Below, piece after piece: positions 1 through 6,151 of a stretch of DNA of 11,880 nt. The notes under the pieces were generated by a model. The model ran no database searches and was not told the origin of the DNA. It saw only the letters and a list, made by a program, of their open reading frames with translations. The translations under genes were made by a program, and so were the position numbers. Numbering within the stretch: the stretch's first letter is position 1; the number at the start of each line of letters is the position of its first letter. Source of the DNA: Solobacterium sp. (GTDB lineage: Bacteria > Bacillota_I > Bacilli_A > Erysipelotrichales > Erysipelotrichaceae); the NCBI GenBank assembly GCA_017419465.1, contig JAFOLE010000312.1:1-11880 (forward strand), read 5' to 3'.

Positions 1-378
1 ACCGACTGTTTCTGCGATCAGATTTTCTATACGCTGTATGAGCGCGGGGCGGAATATGATCTGGTTCCGTTTCTGAAAGAACACGACATCCTGCCGATGT
101 CCTATTCTTCGCTTGGCTCAAATTATTACAGCCATCCGGATGTGCACAAAAACAGGACAATCATGAATGCATGCCGGGAATATGACATTGCGCCGGAAGC
201 GTATATGTTAACCATGAATGTTGCGGCCGGCTTTGCGGCACTGTTCACCACATCCTCGCTTTCCCACCTGCATGACAACCTTGCGGAAGTCAGTGACGAA
301 ACCTGTGCGGCATTGAAGCCGGTATTTGACCGGGAATTCCCGGCGCCGGACCATGCGGTCCCGCTGGTAAAAATCTGA
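1..378 (+). CDS. Aldo/keto reductase, C-terminal part (5' end outside window)
   Basis: The reading frame is open from base 1, and the visible 125 residues are the C-terminal part of an NADPH-dependent aldo/keto reductase. These enzymes are cytosolic TIM barrels that reduce aldehydes and ketones. The stretch YDLVPFLKEHDILPMSYSSL corresponds to the late barrel strand and helix seen in bacterial AKRs as a 'D-L-L-P-W-C-x-E-H-x-I-P-x-M-A-Y-S-P-L' pattern. The end, with a FPAPDHAVPL segment, matches the usual AKR tail 'AFPPPTRKVPL'. The catalytic Asp-Tyr-Lys-His tetrad would lie upstream, outside the window, so activity cannot be judged. A SSLSHLHDN segment stands where AKRs usually have the cofactor-binding 'K-x-x-x-x-x-H-x-x-E-N' region, and the usual first lysine of that motif is not obvious. 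The gene ends in a terminator at 403-424 and is convergent with the next gene. The family is well supported; the substrate is unknown. Confidence 0.85.
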   Translation, partial: TDCFCDQIFYTLYERGAEYDLVPFLKEHDILPMSYSSLGSNYYSHPDVHKNRTIMNACREYDIAPEAYMLTMNVAAGFAALFTTSSLSHLHDNLAEVSDETCAALKPVFDREFPAPDHAVPLVKI

Positions 379-402
379 CCATATCATGAACTGCGCGGGC
401 AG

Positions 403-424
403 GGCATCCATCGGATGCCTTTTT
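403..424 (+). terminator. Intrinsic terminator of the aldo/keto reductase gene
   Basis: A perfect 7-bp stem (GGCATCC at 403-409, GGATGCC at 413-419) closes a 3-base ATC loop and is followed directly by five T residues at 420-424. It lies 25 bases after the stop codon. There is no T-run on the other strand, so it should act only on the + strand. Confidence 0.85.
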
Positions 425-435
425 CTCTGTGACAC

Positions 436-460
436 AAGAAAGGAGGACCTTAATCCTCCT
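436..460 (-). terminator. Probable intrinsic terminator of the phosphodiesterase gene
   Basis: AGGAGGA at 441-447 and TCCTCCT at 454-460 form a perfect 7-bp inverted repeat with a 6-base loop. Read on the minus strand it is followed by TTCTTGTGT. It overlaps the TAA stop codon (452-450) of the minus-strand gene. The tail is not a pure T-run, so termination may be partial. The AGGAGG on the + strand looks like a ribosome binding site, but no gene follows it. Confidence 0.55.
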
Positions 461-1004
461 GTGTAAATGCGATACGGCGGTATTCCTGATGATGATCATC
501 ATAGATGATGAATTCGGACTCCGTAAGCACACCGTAGCTCTTTGGATGGCCTTCCTTCGGAAAGGTGATACTGCCGGGGTTCAACGTATAAACGCCGTCC
601 CGCAGTCCGGTGTCGGGAATGTGGGTATGGCCGTACAGGAAAATATCTCCCGGGCTGAGCCGCGGCATATGCGCAGGGCTGTAGATATGACCGTGTGTGA
701 TGAACAGTCTTCGGGATCCCAGCATGAAACTGTTGTATGCGGCGTCATAGGGAAATTCCAGCATCAGTCCGTCCACTTCCGCTTCACAGTTTCCCCGGAC
801 CGCAAAAATACGCTCGGAATACTGATTCATAATGCGGGCGACCGCTTTCGGGTCGTGGTTTTCCGGAACCGGATTGCGCGGACCGTGATACAGGACGTCC
901 CCAAGACAGAGGACCGCATCCGGATTATGCAGGCGGCAGGCGTCTTCAAACACTTCCGCGCCGGTGCAGCTGCCGTGGATATCGGATATGACTAAATACT
1001 TCAT
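450..1004 (-). CDS. yfcE: YfcE/MJ0936-type metallophosphoesterase (phosphodiesterase)
   Basis: This 184-residue cytosolic calcineurin-like phosphoesterase is the same length as Escherichia coli YfcE, a Mn-dependent phosphodiesterase active on model substrates; its natural substrate is not settled. All metal-site motifs are present in order: D8-I-H10-G, G35-D36, G71-N72-C-E74, H104-G-H and G125-H126-T-H128. The extra loop N44-P-V-P-E-N-H-D51 before the helix is also typical of the YfcE branch. The start at 1004 is supported by GAAAGGA (1021-1015 on the minus strand), ten bases upstream. The gene is divergent from the GntR regulator; a weak -10 (TATGAT, 1033-1028) is the best promoter guess. 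It is convergent with the aldo/keto reductase gene. The family is certain, and the symbol is given for the orthologous group rather than a proven function. Confidence 0.93.
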   Translation of the reverse strand: MKYLVISDIHGSCTGAEVFEDACRLHNPDAVLCLGDVLYHGPRNPVPENHDPKAVARIMNQYSERIFAVRGNCEAEVDGLMLEFPYDAAYNSFMLGSRRLFITHGHIYSPAHMPRLSPGDIFLYGHTHIPDTGLRDGVYTLNPGSITFPKEGHPKSYGVLTESEFIIYDDHHQEYRRIAFTQED

Positions 1005-1065
1005 ATATTAATAATCCTTTCTCAACTATCATACCGTTCTCAGCGTTGATTTGATCAGAAAACAA

Positions 1066-1079
1066 AATGTTATAACATT
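1066..1079. promoter_or_regulatory. 14-bp perfect palindrome, candidate operator of the GntR regulator
   Basis: AATGTTATAACATT is a perfect palindrome 60 bp upstream of the regulator's start codon. Its core GTTATAAC has the GT-N4-AC half-site spacing described for HutC-subfamily GntR operators, although the central bases differ from the published consensus. It overlaps the -10 of the regulator's own promoter, the position expected for autorepression. The operator role is inferred. Confidence 0.55.
1068..1076 (+). promoter_or_regulatory. Extended -10 promoter of the gntR-manA operon
   Basis: TGTTATAAC reads as an extended -10 (TG-N-TATAAC). A TTGATT at 1046-1051 lies 19 bp upstream as a possible -35, and a second TTGATC at 1051-1056 is too close at 14 bp. 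Transcription would start near 1083, giving a leader of about 55 bases. The element sits inside the palindrome. Confidence 0.5.
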
Positions 1080-1138
1080 AAGACAAAATGTATTGCGTTC
1101 CCTTTTCCGGTGCGGTAAATTGAAGCAGGAGAGAGGGG

Positions 1139-1867
1139 ATGACAAACACGGAACTGAAAAAAGGGAGCGGGCAGAAGCCCCTCTGGAGTCAGCTGTTTGA
1201 GATCCTGAAGGAACGTATTGCGGAGAATGTCTACGAGGCCGGAAGTGTTCTGCCGACTGAGGCGGAACTGATGAAGGAATTCTCGGTTTCCCGCATTACC
1301 GTCCGTCAGGCAATGAACCGGCTGCTTCAGGAAGGCATGATTTCAAGACGGCGCGGAAGCGGCACGATCGTACTGCCGACCCCGGGAAACCTTTCCACGA
1401 GTTTCCATTCCACCTTCAAAGGGGAAGAGCACAATCACCTGAAGGATCGAAGAGTGCTTTCCGTCGCGTATCAGCCGGTTCCTCAGGAAGCGGCCGATTT
1501 CTTCGGCACCTCAGTGAACCAGCCGCTGCTTACGCTGGTCCGCGAATCCTATCTCAACGGGAAACCGGTTGTTAGGTATGTGACCTATCTGAGTCCCGCG
1601 TGCATGGTGAAGGACACGGACGATGTGTCCGGATCGCTGTATGAACTGCTGGAGGAACTGGGTGACCCGATTGACCGGGTCACAGAAGTCATTACCGCAT
1701 TTATTGCCGGACCGGAAGAAAAGAACATCTTCCATCTCGAAAACGACACTGCGCTGATTCATCGTATCCGGAAGGGATACAGCCGGGAAAATCCGATCGA
1801 GTATACCGATTCCCTGTATCTTTCTGATGATTATCAGCTGACGATTGAAGAGTCATTTAATAAATAA
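1139..1867 (+). CDS. GntR-family transcriptional regulator, HutC/UTRA subfamily
   Basis: This is a 242-residue DNA-binding repressor or activator. The winged helix spans about residues 14-78, with the family hallmarks LPTEAEL (38-44), SRITVRQAM (51-59) and a basic wing RRRGSGT (70-76). Residues of about 95-238 form a UTRA ligand-binding domain, recognisable from the 'LxxVRExYLNGKPVxxxxxYLSP' pattern around 150-170 and the repeated 'PIxYTDSLYLSDDYQ' style end. UTRA regulators of this type (TreR, NagR, FrlR) usually sense a phosphorylated sugar. The start has AGGAGAG at 1127-1133, five bases upstream. manA follows after 23 bases with no terminator, so the two are co-transcribed. The likely effector is a hexose or aminosugar phosphate made by the nearby PTS or isomerases; this is inference from position. 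Confidence 0.93.
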   Translation: MTNTELKKGSGQKPLWSQLFEILKERIAENVYEAGSVLPTEAELMKEFSVSRITVRQAMNRLLQEGMISRRRGSGTIVLPTPGNLSTSFHSTFKGEEHNHLKDRRVLSVAYQPVPQEAADFFGTSVNQPLLTLVRESYLNGKPVVRYVTYLSPACMVKDTDDVSGSLYELLEELGDPIDRVTEVITAFIAGPEEKNIFHLENDTALIHRIRKGYSRENPIEYTDSLYLSDDYQLTIEESFNK

Positions 1868-1890
1868 CAGACAACAGGAGGGATTCAGAT

Positions 1891-3387
1891 ATGGGACCGA
1901 TCAAGGTAAGCCCGATGTATGACAAAACGATCTGGGCAGGCGATAAGCTGGCAAAGATCCGTAATCGTGTATGGAACGGCGAAGGCACGTCCTGGGAAAT
2001 CAGCGTGCATCCGTATGCACAGTCCGTGGTCAGTGAAGGGAAACATAAGGGAAACACCCTCGTGTCCCTGATTGAACATGATCATGACGGCATTCTCGGT
2101 ACCGGTGTCACGGATGAAGATCTGTTGCGCTGTGCCTTTCTTGACGCAAAGGATTCACTTTCCGTACAGGTTCATCCCGGTGAACGCTATGCGCGGGAAA
2201 ACGAAAACGACCACGGAAAAACCGAAGCCTGGTATATCCTCGATGCGGATGAAGGTGCATCGCTGGTCGCCGGCTCGGACTTCCGTTCCAGAGATGAGAT
2301 CCAGGCATCGATCGATGCCGGTACGATCGAAGACCACCTGTACCGCATTCCGGTAACGGAAGGAGATTTTGTCCAGGTTCCAAGCGGCACCCTGCATGCA
2401 CTGGGTGCGGGAATCCTGGCGCTTGAAATCGGTACGAACTCCAATACCACCTACCGGTTCTACGACTACAACCGCAGAGACAAGGACGGCAATCTCCGCC
2501 CGTTGCACATTGCGAAGAGTCTGGATGTTGTTGTCTGCGGACAGACCGGCGTGAAAGTTTCCACACCGGTGGATCATCAGCCGAAAGTAAAACGGATCGT
2601 AGATTTCCCGGAATACAGCGTCGACCTGATCGATGTAAACGGGGAATATACACTTCCCGCATGGCCTGCTTCCTTCCGGACGCTGTCCTGCGTCAAGGGA
2701 GAGGCGGTGCTCACCTGTGAAGGGGAGACCTCAGACCTTGCATTTACGGAGTCGGTATTCCTGCCGGCATCCTGCGGAGAGATCACTGTGAAAGGAGACT
2801 GCCGCCTGCTGGTCGGTACCCCGAAGCCGCGGTCAGTCATGGATATCAAAGAACCGCGCTTTCTGACAGACTTCTCGAAGACTGCATCTTCCGTTACGCT
2901 CTCGCACGGCGTCAAGAAGCTGAAGGATATCGCTTCCTACTATCTCAATACGGAAGGCGTGGATCCGGAGACAGTGCTGTATGAAGTGCAGTGCGATGAC
3001 GGAAATCCGGAAGTCCCGGGCTCGCTGTCCTACGGTCTTACAACGATTTATCCCAACCGCATCAATGAGGAGTGTCCGTTTACCAAGGGACACTGGCATA
3101 TGGATGAAAGTGTAGAGGAAGTCTATGAAGGCGAGGCCGGAACCGGACTTCTGATGTATATGAACCATGACGGTATGACCTGGTGTGAAAAGGTATTCCC
3201 GGGCAGTGTACATCACATTGCGGGAACACTGGCACACCGGCTGATCAACACCGGCGATGAGCCTCTGAAGGTACGGGCAGTCTGGCCGCCTTCGGCAGGA
3301 CACAACTATGACGAGGTAATCGCGCATCCGTTTGGATTCCGCGTATTCCGGAAAGGAAATGAACTGAAGGTAATTCCCCATGAGTAA
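1891..3387 (+). CDS. manA: Class I mannose-6-phosphate isomerase fused to a cupin-type phosphoglucose isomerase domain
   Basis: This 498-residue protein has two enzyme units. Residues 1 to about 312 are a class I mannose-6-phosphate isomerase of the short Bacillus type, about 315 residues long. Its Zn ligands are in Q93-V-H95-P, K110-T-E112-A-W-Y and G166-T-L-H169-A-L-G, and it has the active-site arginine motif T187-Y-R189-F-Y-D192. Residues of about 325-498 match archaeal cupin-type glucose-6-phosphate isomerase (Pyrococcus furiosus PGI, about 189 residues). The metal motif is G400-H401-W-H403, with E410-V-Y412 at the exact family spacing, then A448-H449-R with TGDEP, and the A469-G470-H471-N-Y473-D end. 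All four metal ligands (H401, H403, E410, H449) and the active-site Tyr and His are kept. The predicted chain is mannose-6-P to fructose-6-P to glucose-6-P in the cytosol. The start is supported by AGGAGGG at 1876-1882. The ATGAGTAA overlap with the next gene suggests translational coupling. The PMI half is certain; PGI activity is inferred from motifs. Confidence 0.9.
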   Translation: MGPIKVSPMYDKTIWAGDKLAKIRNRVWNGEGTSWEISVHPYAQSVVSEGKHKGNTLVSLIEHDHDGILGTGVTDEDLLRCAFLDAKDSLSVQVHPGERYARENENDHGKTEAWYILDADEGASLVAGSDFRSRDEIQASIDAGTIEDHLYRIPVTEGDFVQVPSGTLHALGAGILALEIGTNSNTTYRFYDYNRRDKDGNLRPLHIAKSLDVVVCGQTGVKVSTPVDHQPKVKRIVDFPEYSVDLIDVNGEYTLPAWPASFRTLSCVKGEAVLTCEGETSDLAFTESVFLPASCGEITVKGDCRLLVGTPKPRSVMDIKEPRFLTDFSKTASSVTLSHGVKKLKDIASYYLNTEGVDPETVLYEVQCDDGNPEVPGSLSYGLTTIYPNRINEECPFTKGHWHMDESVEEVYEGEAGTGLLMYMNHDGMTWCEKVFPGSVHHIAGTLAHRLINTGDEPLKVRAVWPPSAGHNYDEVIAHPFGFRVFRKGNELKVIPHE

Positions 3388-5107
3388 TTATGACCGTTTT
3401 CCGCACATCAACTGCAGCGACGGCCGTGTAACCCGCGGCTACGACAACATCATTTCCAAACTGCAGAGCCGGATCACACCGGATGCACGTTTTGTGCTGA
3501 TTGCGGAAACCTATCCGGGCGTACGCGATGAGGAAATCCTTCCGCAGCTGAAGCAGCTGAATCCCTCCCTGGTTATTGAGACAAAAGATCTGTATCTTCC
3601 GGATGCGGAAATGACGGAGAAGATGATGCCGTGGCTGACCGATGACCGTGTCTTCGGCCATATGTACAGCGGCACCGTGGAAACATTCCTCGACAATGAA
3701 AAAGTACAGGCCGCAAAGAAGGCGGTGGACGCGGCTTCCGGTCTGATTCTTGTATACGGCATGGGTGCCTCGCTCTTTGGGACAGGGGACCTCTGCGTCC
3801 TGTTTGATATGGCGCGCTGGGAGATCCAGATGCGCTACCGTGCAGGAATGGGCAACTATAACTGCTCGAATACCGATGATGATATCCTGCGCAAATTCAA
3901 GCGCGGCTACTTTGTGGAATGGCGGATGGCGGATCTGCTTAAGATCAGGATCCTCGATTCCATCGATTATCTGATTGATACGAACAAGGCGGATGATCCG
4001 AAGATGATCACCGGCGGTCAGTTCCGCAGCGGACTGAAACAGGCGGTGAACCAGCCGTTCCGTCTTGTGCCGTATTTTGACCCGGGTGTCTGGGGCGGCC
4101 AGTGGATGAAGGAACACTGCAATCTCGATCCTTCCGCAAAGAACTACGCCTGGTCGTTTGACGGCGTTCCGGAAGAGAACTCGCTGTATCTGCGGTTTGG
4201 CGATACGGATGTCGAGATTCCGGCAATGGATCTGACCCTGTACTGTCCGAAGGAACTGCTCGGCGCAAAGAACTATGCCCGCTTCGGTGCGGAATTCCCG
4301 ATCCGGTTTGACTTCCTGGATACGATGGGCGGACAGAATCTCAGCCTGCAGGTACACCCGCTGACGGAATATATTCACCGGACTTTCGGAATGGCATATA
4401 CCCAGGATGAAAGCTACTACCTGCTGGATGCCGGCGAGGATGCGTGTGTGTATCTCGGCGTAAAGACCGGCACGAAGCCGGAGGACATGCTGGGGGCGCT
4501 GAACGAAGCGCAGGAAACCGGAACCTTTGACGCGGAACGCTATGTCAATAAATTCCCGGCGAAGAAACATGACCATTTCCTGATTCCGGCCGGAACGATC
4601 CACTGTTCCGGAACGAACGCCATGGTGCTGGAAATCAGTGCGACACCTTATATCTTTACCTTCAAGCTCTGGGACTGGGGCAGACTCGGCCTCGACGGAA
4701 AACCGCGTCCCATCAATATTGAACACGGTTCCCATGTCATTCAGTGGGACCGTACGACCGACTGGGTAAAGGAACACCTTGTCAATCCGACCGAGATGAT
4801 TCACACCTGTGATGCCTATGACATTGAGCATACCGGTCTTCATGAGCTTGAGTTTATCGAAACCCGCCGCTATACGGTGCGGGAGTCTGCGGAGATCGAT
4901 CTCTGTGAAAGCGTCAGTATGTGCAACCTCGTCGAGGGAAGCGCAGCGCGGATCGAGAGTCCGGACAATCTGTTTGAACCCTATGAGATTCATTATGCGG
5001 AAACCTTCATCCTGCCGGCAAATATCGGCAGGGTGCGGATTGTGCCTGTGGAGGGAACCGTTAAGGTTATGCGGGCCTTTGTACGCGGTTCCCTCTGTTG
5101 CCAGTAG
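3380..5107 (+). CDS. Two-domain class I mannose-6-phosphate isomerase-like protein with N-terminal kinase-like domain
   Basis: This is a 575-residue cytosolic protein. Residues of about 225-575 are a class I phosphomannose isomerase fold. It begins with P231-Y-F-D-P-G-V-W-G-G, keeps the Zn ligands Q324-V-H326-P, D343-E344 and G405-T-I-H408, and ends in the cupin-like C-terminal barrel. At the position of the family's T-Y-R-x-Y-D arginine it has T427-F-K429-L-W-D432, so that arginine is lysine here. Residues 1 to about 215 resemble a uridine-kinase-type P-loop fold ('RFVLIAETYPGV' near 37-48), but the Walker A GxxxxGK[ST] is absent. The nearest glycine-rich loop is G127-M-G-A-S-L-F-G-T-G-D137, followed by D-M-A-R-W-E. 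The same architecture is, as I recall, annotated simply as mannose-6-phosphate isomerase in other Firmicutes. The start overlaps manA by 8 bases with GAAGG nine bases upstream. Substrate and the role of the N-terminal half are unknown; it may be a paralogue for another sugar phosphate. Confidence 0.85.
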   Translation: MSNYDRFPHINCSDGRVTRGYDNIISKLQSRITPDARFVLIAETYPGVRDEEILPQLKQLNPSLVIETKDLYLPDAEMTEKMMPWLTDDRVFGHMYSGTVETFLDNEKVQAAKKAVDAASGLILVYGMGASLFGTGDLCVLFDMARWEIQMRYRAGMGNYNCSNTDDDILRKFKRGYFVEWRMADLLKIRILDSIDYLIDTNKADDPKMITGGQFRSGLKQAVNQPFRLVPYFDPGVWGGQWMKEHCNLDPSAKNYAWSFDGVPEENSLYLRFGDTDVEIPAMDLTLYCPKELLGAKNYARFGAEFPIRFDFLDTMGGQNLSLQVHPLTEYIHRTFGMAYTQDESYYLLDAGEDACVYLGVKTGTKPEDMLGALNEAQETGTFDAERYVNKFPAKKHDHFLIPAGTIHCSGTNAMVLEISATPYIFTFKLWDWGRLGLDGKPRPINIEHGSHVIQWDRTTDWVKEHLVNPTEMIHTCDAYDIEHTGLHELEFIETRRYTVRESAEIDLCESVSMCNLVEGSAARIESPDNLFEPYEIHYAETFILPANIGRVRIVPVEGTVKVMRAFVRGSLCCQ

Positions 5108-5126
5108 CTTTTCACTGCGGTAAAAT
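5098..5126 (+). promoter_or_regulatory. Sigma-A-type promoter for the membrane protein pair
   Basis: TTGCCA at 5098-5103 and TAAAAT at 5121-5126 are separated by exactly 17 bp. Transcription would start near 5133, 20 bases before the next start codon. The -35 lies inside the last codons of the preceding gene. No terminator separates the two genes, so readthrough from the gntR-manA operon is also possible. Confidence 0.6.
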
Positions 5127-5152
5127 ACGATTCATATGGGGATGGAATTAGT

Positions 5153-5719
5153 ATGAGCAGTGTTTATAATTCACAGGCCTTTTACTATGTGCTTGTGATC
5201 GGATTTGCGGCTTATACCGCATATTATCTGTGGAAGGTGTTCCAGTTTCTCGCCGCCAACTACAAGGCGCGGAAAAAATACCTTGCGCAGTACGGAACAG
5301 AAAATACAAAGACGGTCAATCAGTTCTGGTGGTGGACCGCAGGTTATTCGCTTCTGATCATCTACAGTATTTATTCGGTGGTGACGATTGATTCCTCGAT
5401 TGAGCAGGCAGAGTGGTTCCGTATGGCATTCCTGTTTATTGCTCTGATTCTTCTGGGACAGATGCTGGTGGCGGCAGTCAAGCGCAGTGCGCTGGTCGGC
5501 CCGGAGGCATTTGTGGTGGAAGATGCGGTTGTGCCGTGGAAGAGCGTTCTGAACATGGACCCGAAAAAGCGCGGTCTGCAGCGGATCGTTGAGCTTCAGA
5601 CAACGCAGGGAAAGTACACGCTGTCACGGGAAATGGGCCTTGTGCTTCACAAGGAACATGAGGAATGGAAGAAACGCAGAAAAGAAGCGAAAGAAAAGAA
5701 AAAGGAAAAGAAGAAATAA
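5153..5719 (+). CDS. Three-helix membrane protein with cytosolic domain and lysine-rich tail
   Basis: This 188-residue protein is not confidently assigned to a family. It shows three hydrophobic segments, at about 9-33, 58-79 and 91-109. A soluble region at 112-165 follows, with short alternating beta-like stretches (AFVVEDAVVPWKSVLNMD, then IVELQTTQGKYTLS). The end is a very basic tail at about 171-188, nearly all Lys, Glu and Arg. The layout of membrane helices followed by a small PH-like beta domain recalls UPF0266/YobD, which lies beside manXYZ in E. coli. The soluble part also loosely recalls DUF956 (ManO), found beside mannose PTS genes in lactic acid bacteria. I see shape and location similarity, not a firm match. 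The ribosome binding site is weak (GGGGATGG, 5138-5145). It overlaps the next gene by one base and probably works with it. Confidence 0.8.
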   Translation: MSSVYNSQAFYYVLVIGFAAYTAYYLWKVFQFLAANYKARKKYLAQYGTENTKTVNQFWWWTAGYSLLIIYSIYSVVTIDSSIEQAEWFRMAFLFIALILLGQMLVAAVKRSALVGPEAFVVEDAVVPWKSVLNMDPKKRGLQRIVELQTTQGKYTLSREMGLVLHKEHEEWKKRRKEAKEKKKEKKK

Positions 5720-6048
5720 TGTCCGAGAGTACAAAACGCGTCAGCGGCAGACAGACCGCAGGACAGGCAGTCATCCAGTTCCTGAAGCAGAAGGGTGCGC
5801 TGGATGAAGAACATGCGGTCGGCTATGATCAGCTGAAGAACATCAAACTGACAACGCAGGTTCTTGCCTATACAATTGCCAATCTCATGCAGGAAAAGGT
5901 GGTCATCCGTACGGATGATGACCGGTATTATTTCAGCGAGGTGAACTGGGCAAAACTGGAACGCAAGGTACTTGGTTCCTATTCCTTTCTGTTCATCATT
6001 CCGATCGTGGCCGCAATCATCTTCTACTTCGTGTCGAAGTTTATCTGA
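5719..6048 (+). CDS. Small tail-anchored protein with winged-helix-like N-terminal domain
   Basis: This 109-residue protein is of unrecognised family. Residues of about 13-74 look like a small winged helix: helix AGQAVIQFLKQKG, a second helix around DQLKNIKL, a third around TQVLAYTIANLMQE, then a hairpin VVIRTDDDRYYF. One hydrophobic helix follows (88-106, beginning YSFLFIIPIVAAII), with only three residues after it. This predicts a tail-anchored protein with its soluble domain in the cytosol. The start is taken at 5719, where TAATG overlaps the stop of the upstream gene by one base; the purine-rich AAAGGA run at 5701-5706 serves as ribosome binding site. An in-frame ATG at 5665 would add 18 very basic residues but would overlap the upstream gene by 55 bases and has no better signal. 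The tight overlap implies joint expression with the three-helix membrane protein. The winged-helix call rests on pattern only. Confidence 0.82.
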   Translation: MSESTKRVSGRQTAGQAVIQFLKQKGALDEEHAVGYDQLKNIKLTTQVLAYTIANLMQEKVVIRTDDDRYYFSEVNWAKLERKVLGSYSFLFIIPIVAAIIFYFVSKFI

Positions 6049-6070
6049 GAATCTGAAATTTCATGGATTT

Positions 6071-6104
6071 GCGGAAATGCAGAATGTGCATTTTCGTATT
6101 TGTC
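6071..6104 (+). terminator. Possible weak terminator upstream of the PTS promoter
   Basis: An 11-bp stem with two G-U pairs forms between 6071-6081 and 6087-6097; its core is AAATGCA / TGCATTT with a GAATG loop. It lies 23 bases after the stop of the tail-anchored protein gene and is followed by ATTTGTC, which is only moderately T-rich. It would separate the membrane-protein genes from the PTS operon. Confidence 0.35.
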
Positions 6105-6108
6105 AATA

Positions 6109-6138
6109 TTGTCTTTGTAACCGTTTACGATATAAAAT
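6109..6138 (+). promoter_or_regulatory. Promoter of the mannose-family PTS operon
   Basis: TTGTCT at 6109-6114 is a good -35. TATAAA at 6131-6136 (16-bp spacer) or the overlapping TAAAAT at 6133-6138 (18-bp spacer) serves as -10. Transcription would start near 6143, leaving a leader of about 55 bases before the EIIA start codon. Confidence 0.6.
6116..6129 (+). promoter_or_regulatory. cre site (CcpA operator) in the PTS promoter spacer
   Basis: TGTAACCGTTTACG fits the published Gram-positive cre consensus TGWAANCGNTNWCA at every position but the last, where G replaces A. It is nearly symmetric around the central CG. It sits between the -35 and -10 boxes, where CcpA bound with HPr(Ser-P) would block RNA polymerase. 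This predicts glucose repression of the PTS operon. The match is seen in sequence; binding is inferred. Confidence 0.7.
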
Positions 6139-6151
6139 ATTGTCATTGAGT

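Larger units (their letters stand above)
1005..1138. other. Divergent intergenic region between yfcE-like gene and gntR-type gene
   Basis: These 134 bases hold the start signals of both flanking genes. Toward the minus strand there is a GAAAGGA ribosome binding site and a weak TATGAT -10 with no convincing -35. Toward the plus strand there is an extended -10 inside a 14-bp palindrome. The 9-mer ACAAAATGT occurs twice, at 1062-1070 and 1083-1091. The copies are 21 bases apart, or two helical turns, so both face the same side of the DNA. The first copy enters the palindrome. Confidence 0.6.

Noticed and set aside
429..995. A 188-codon plus-strand frame opposite the phosphodiesterase gene
   Set aside because: The minus strand has every metallophosphoesterase motif and the family's exact length. 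The plus frame has no family features; its apparent AGGAGG signal is half of the inverted repeat at 441-460.
3245..4993. A 582-codon open frame on the minus strand opposite the two isomerase genes
   Set aside because: The plus strand here encodes two proteins with intact, spaced zinc-site motifs. The minus frame shows no recognisable domain and no ribosome binding site, and crosses two genes. It is an effect of codon bias.
5665..5721. Possible -1 frameshift fusing the three-helix protein to the tail-anchored protein at the purine-rich G-AAA-AAG run (5698-5704)
   Set aside because: The downstream frame is indeed -1 and the run is A-rich, but the heptamer does not allow full re-pairing (GAA in place of AAA), and TAATG with an AAAGGA site explains separate initiation.
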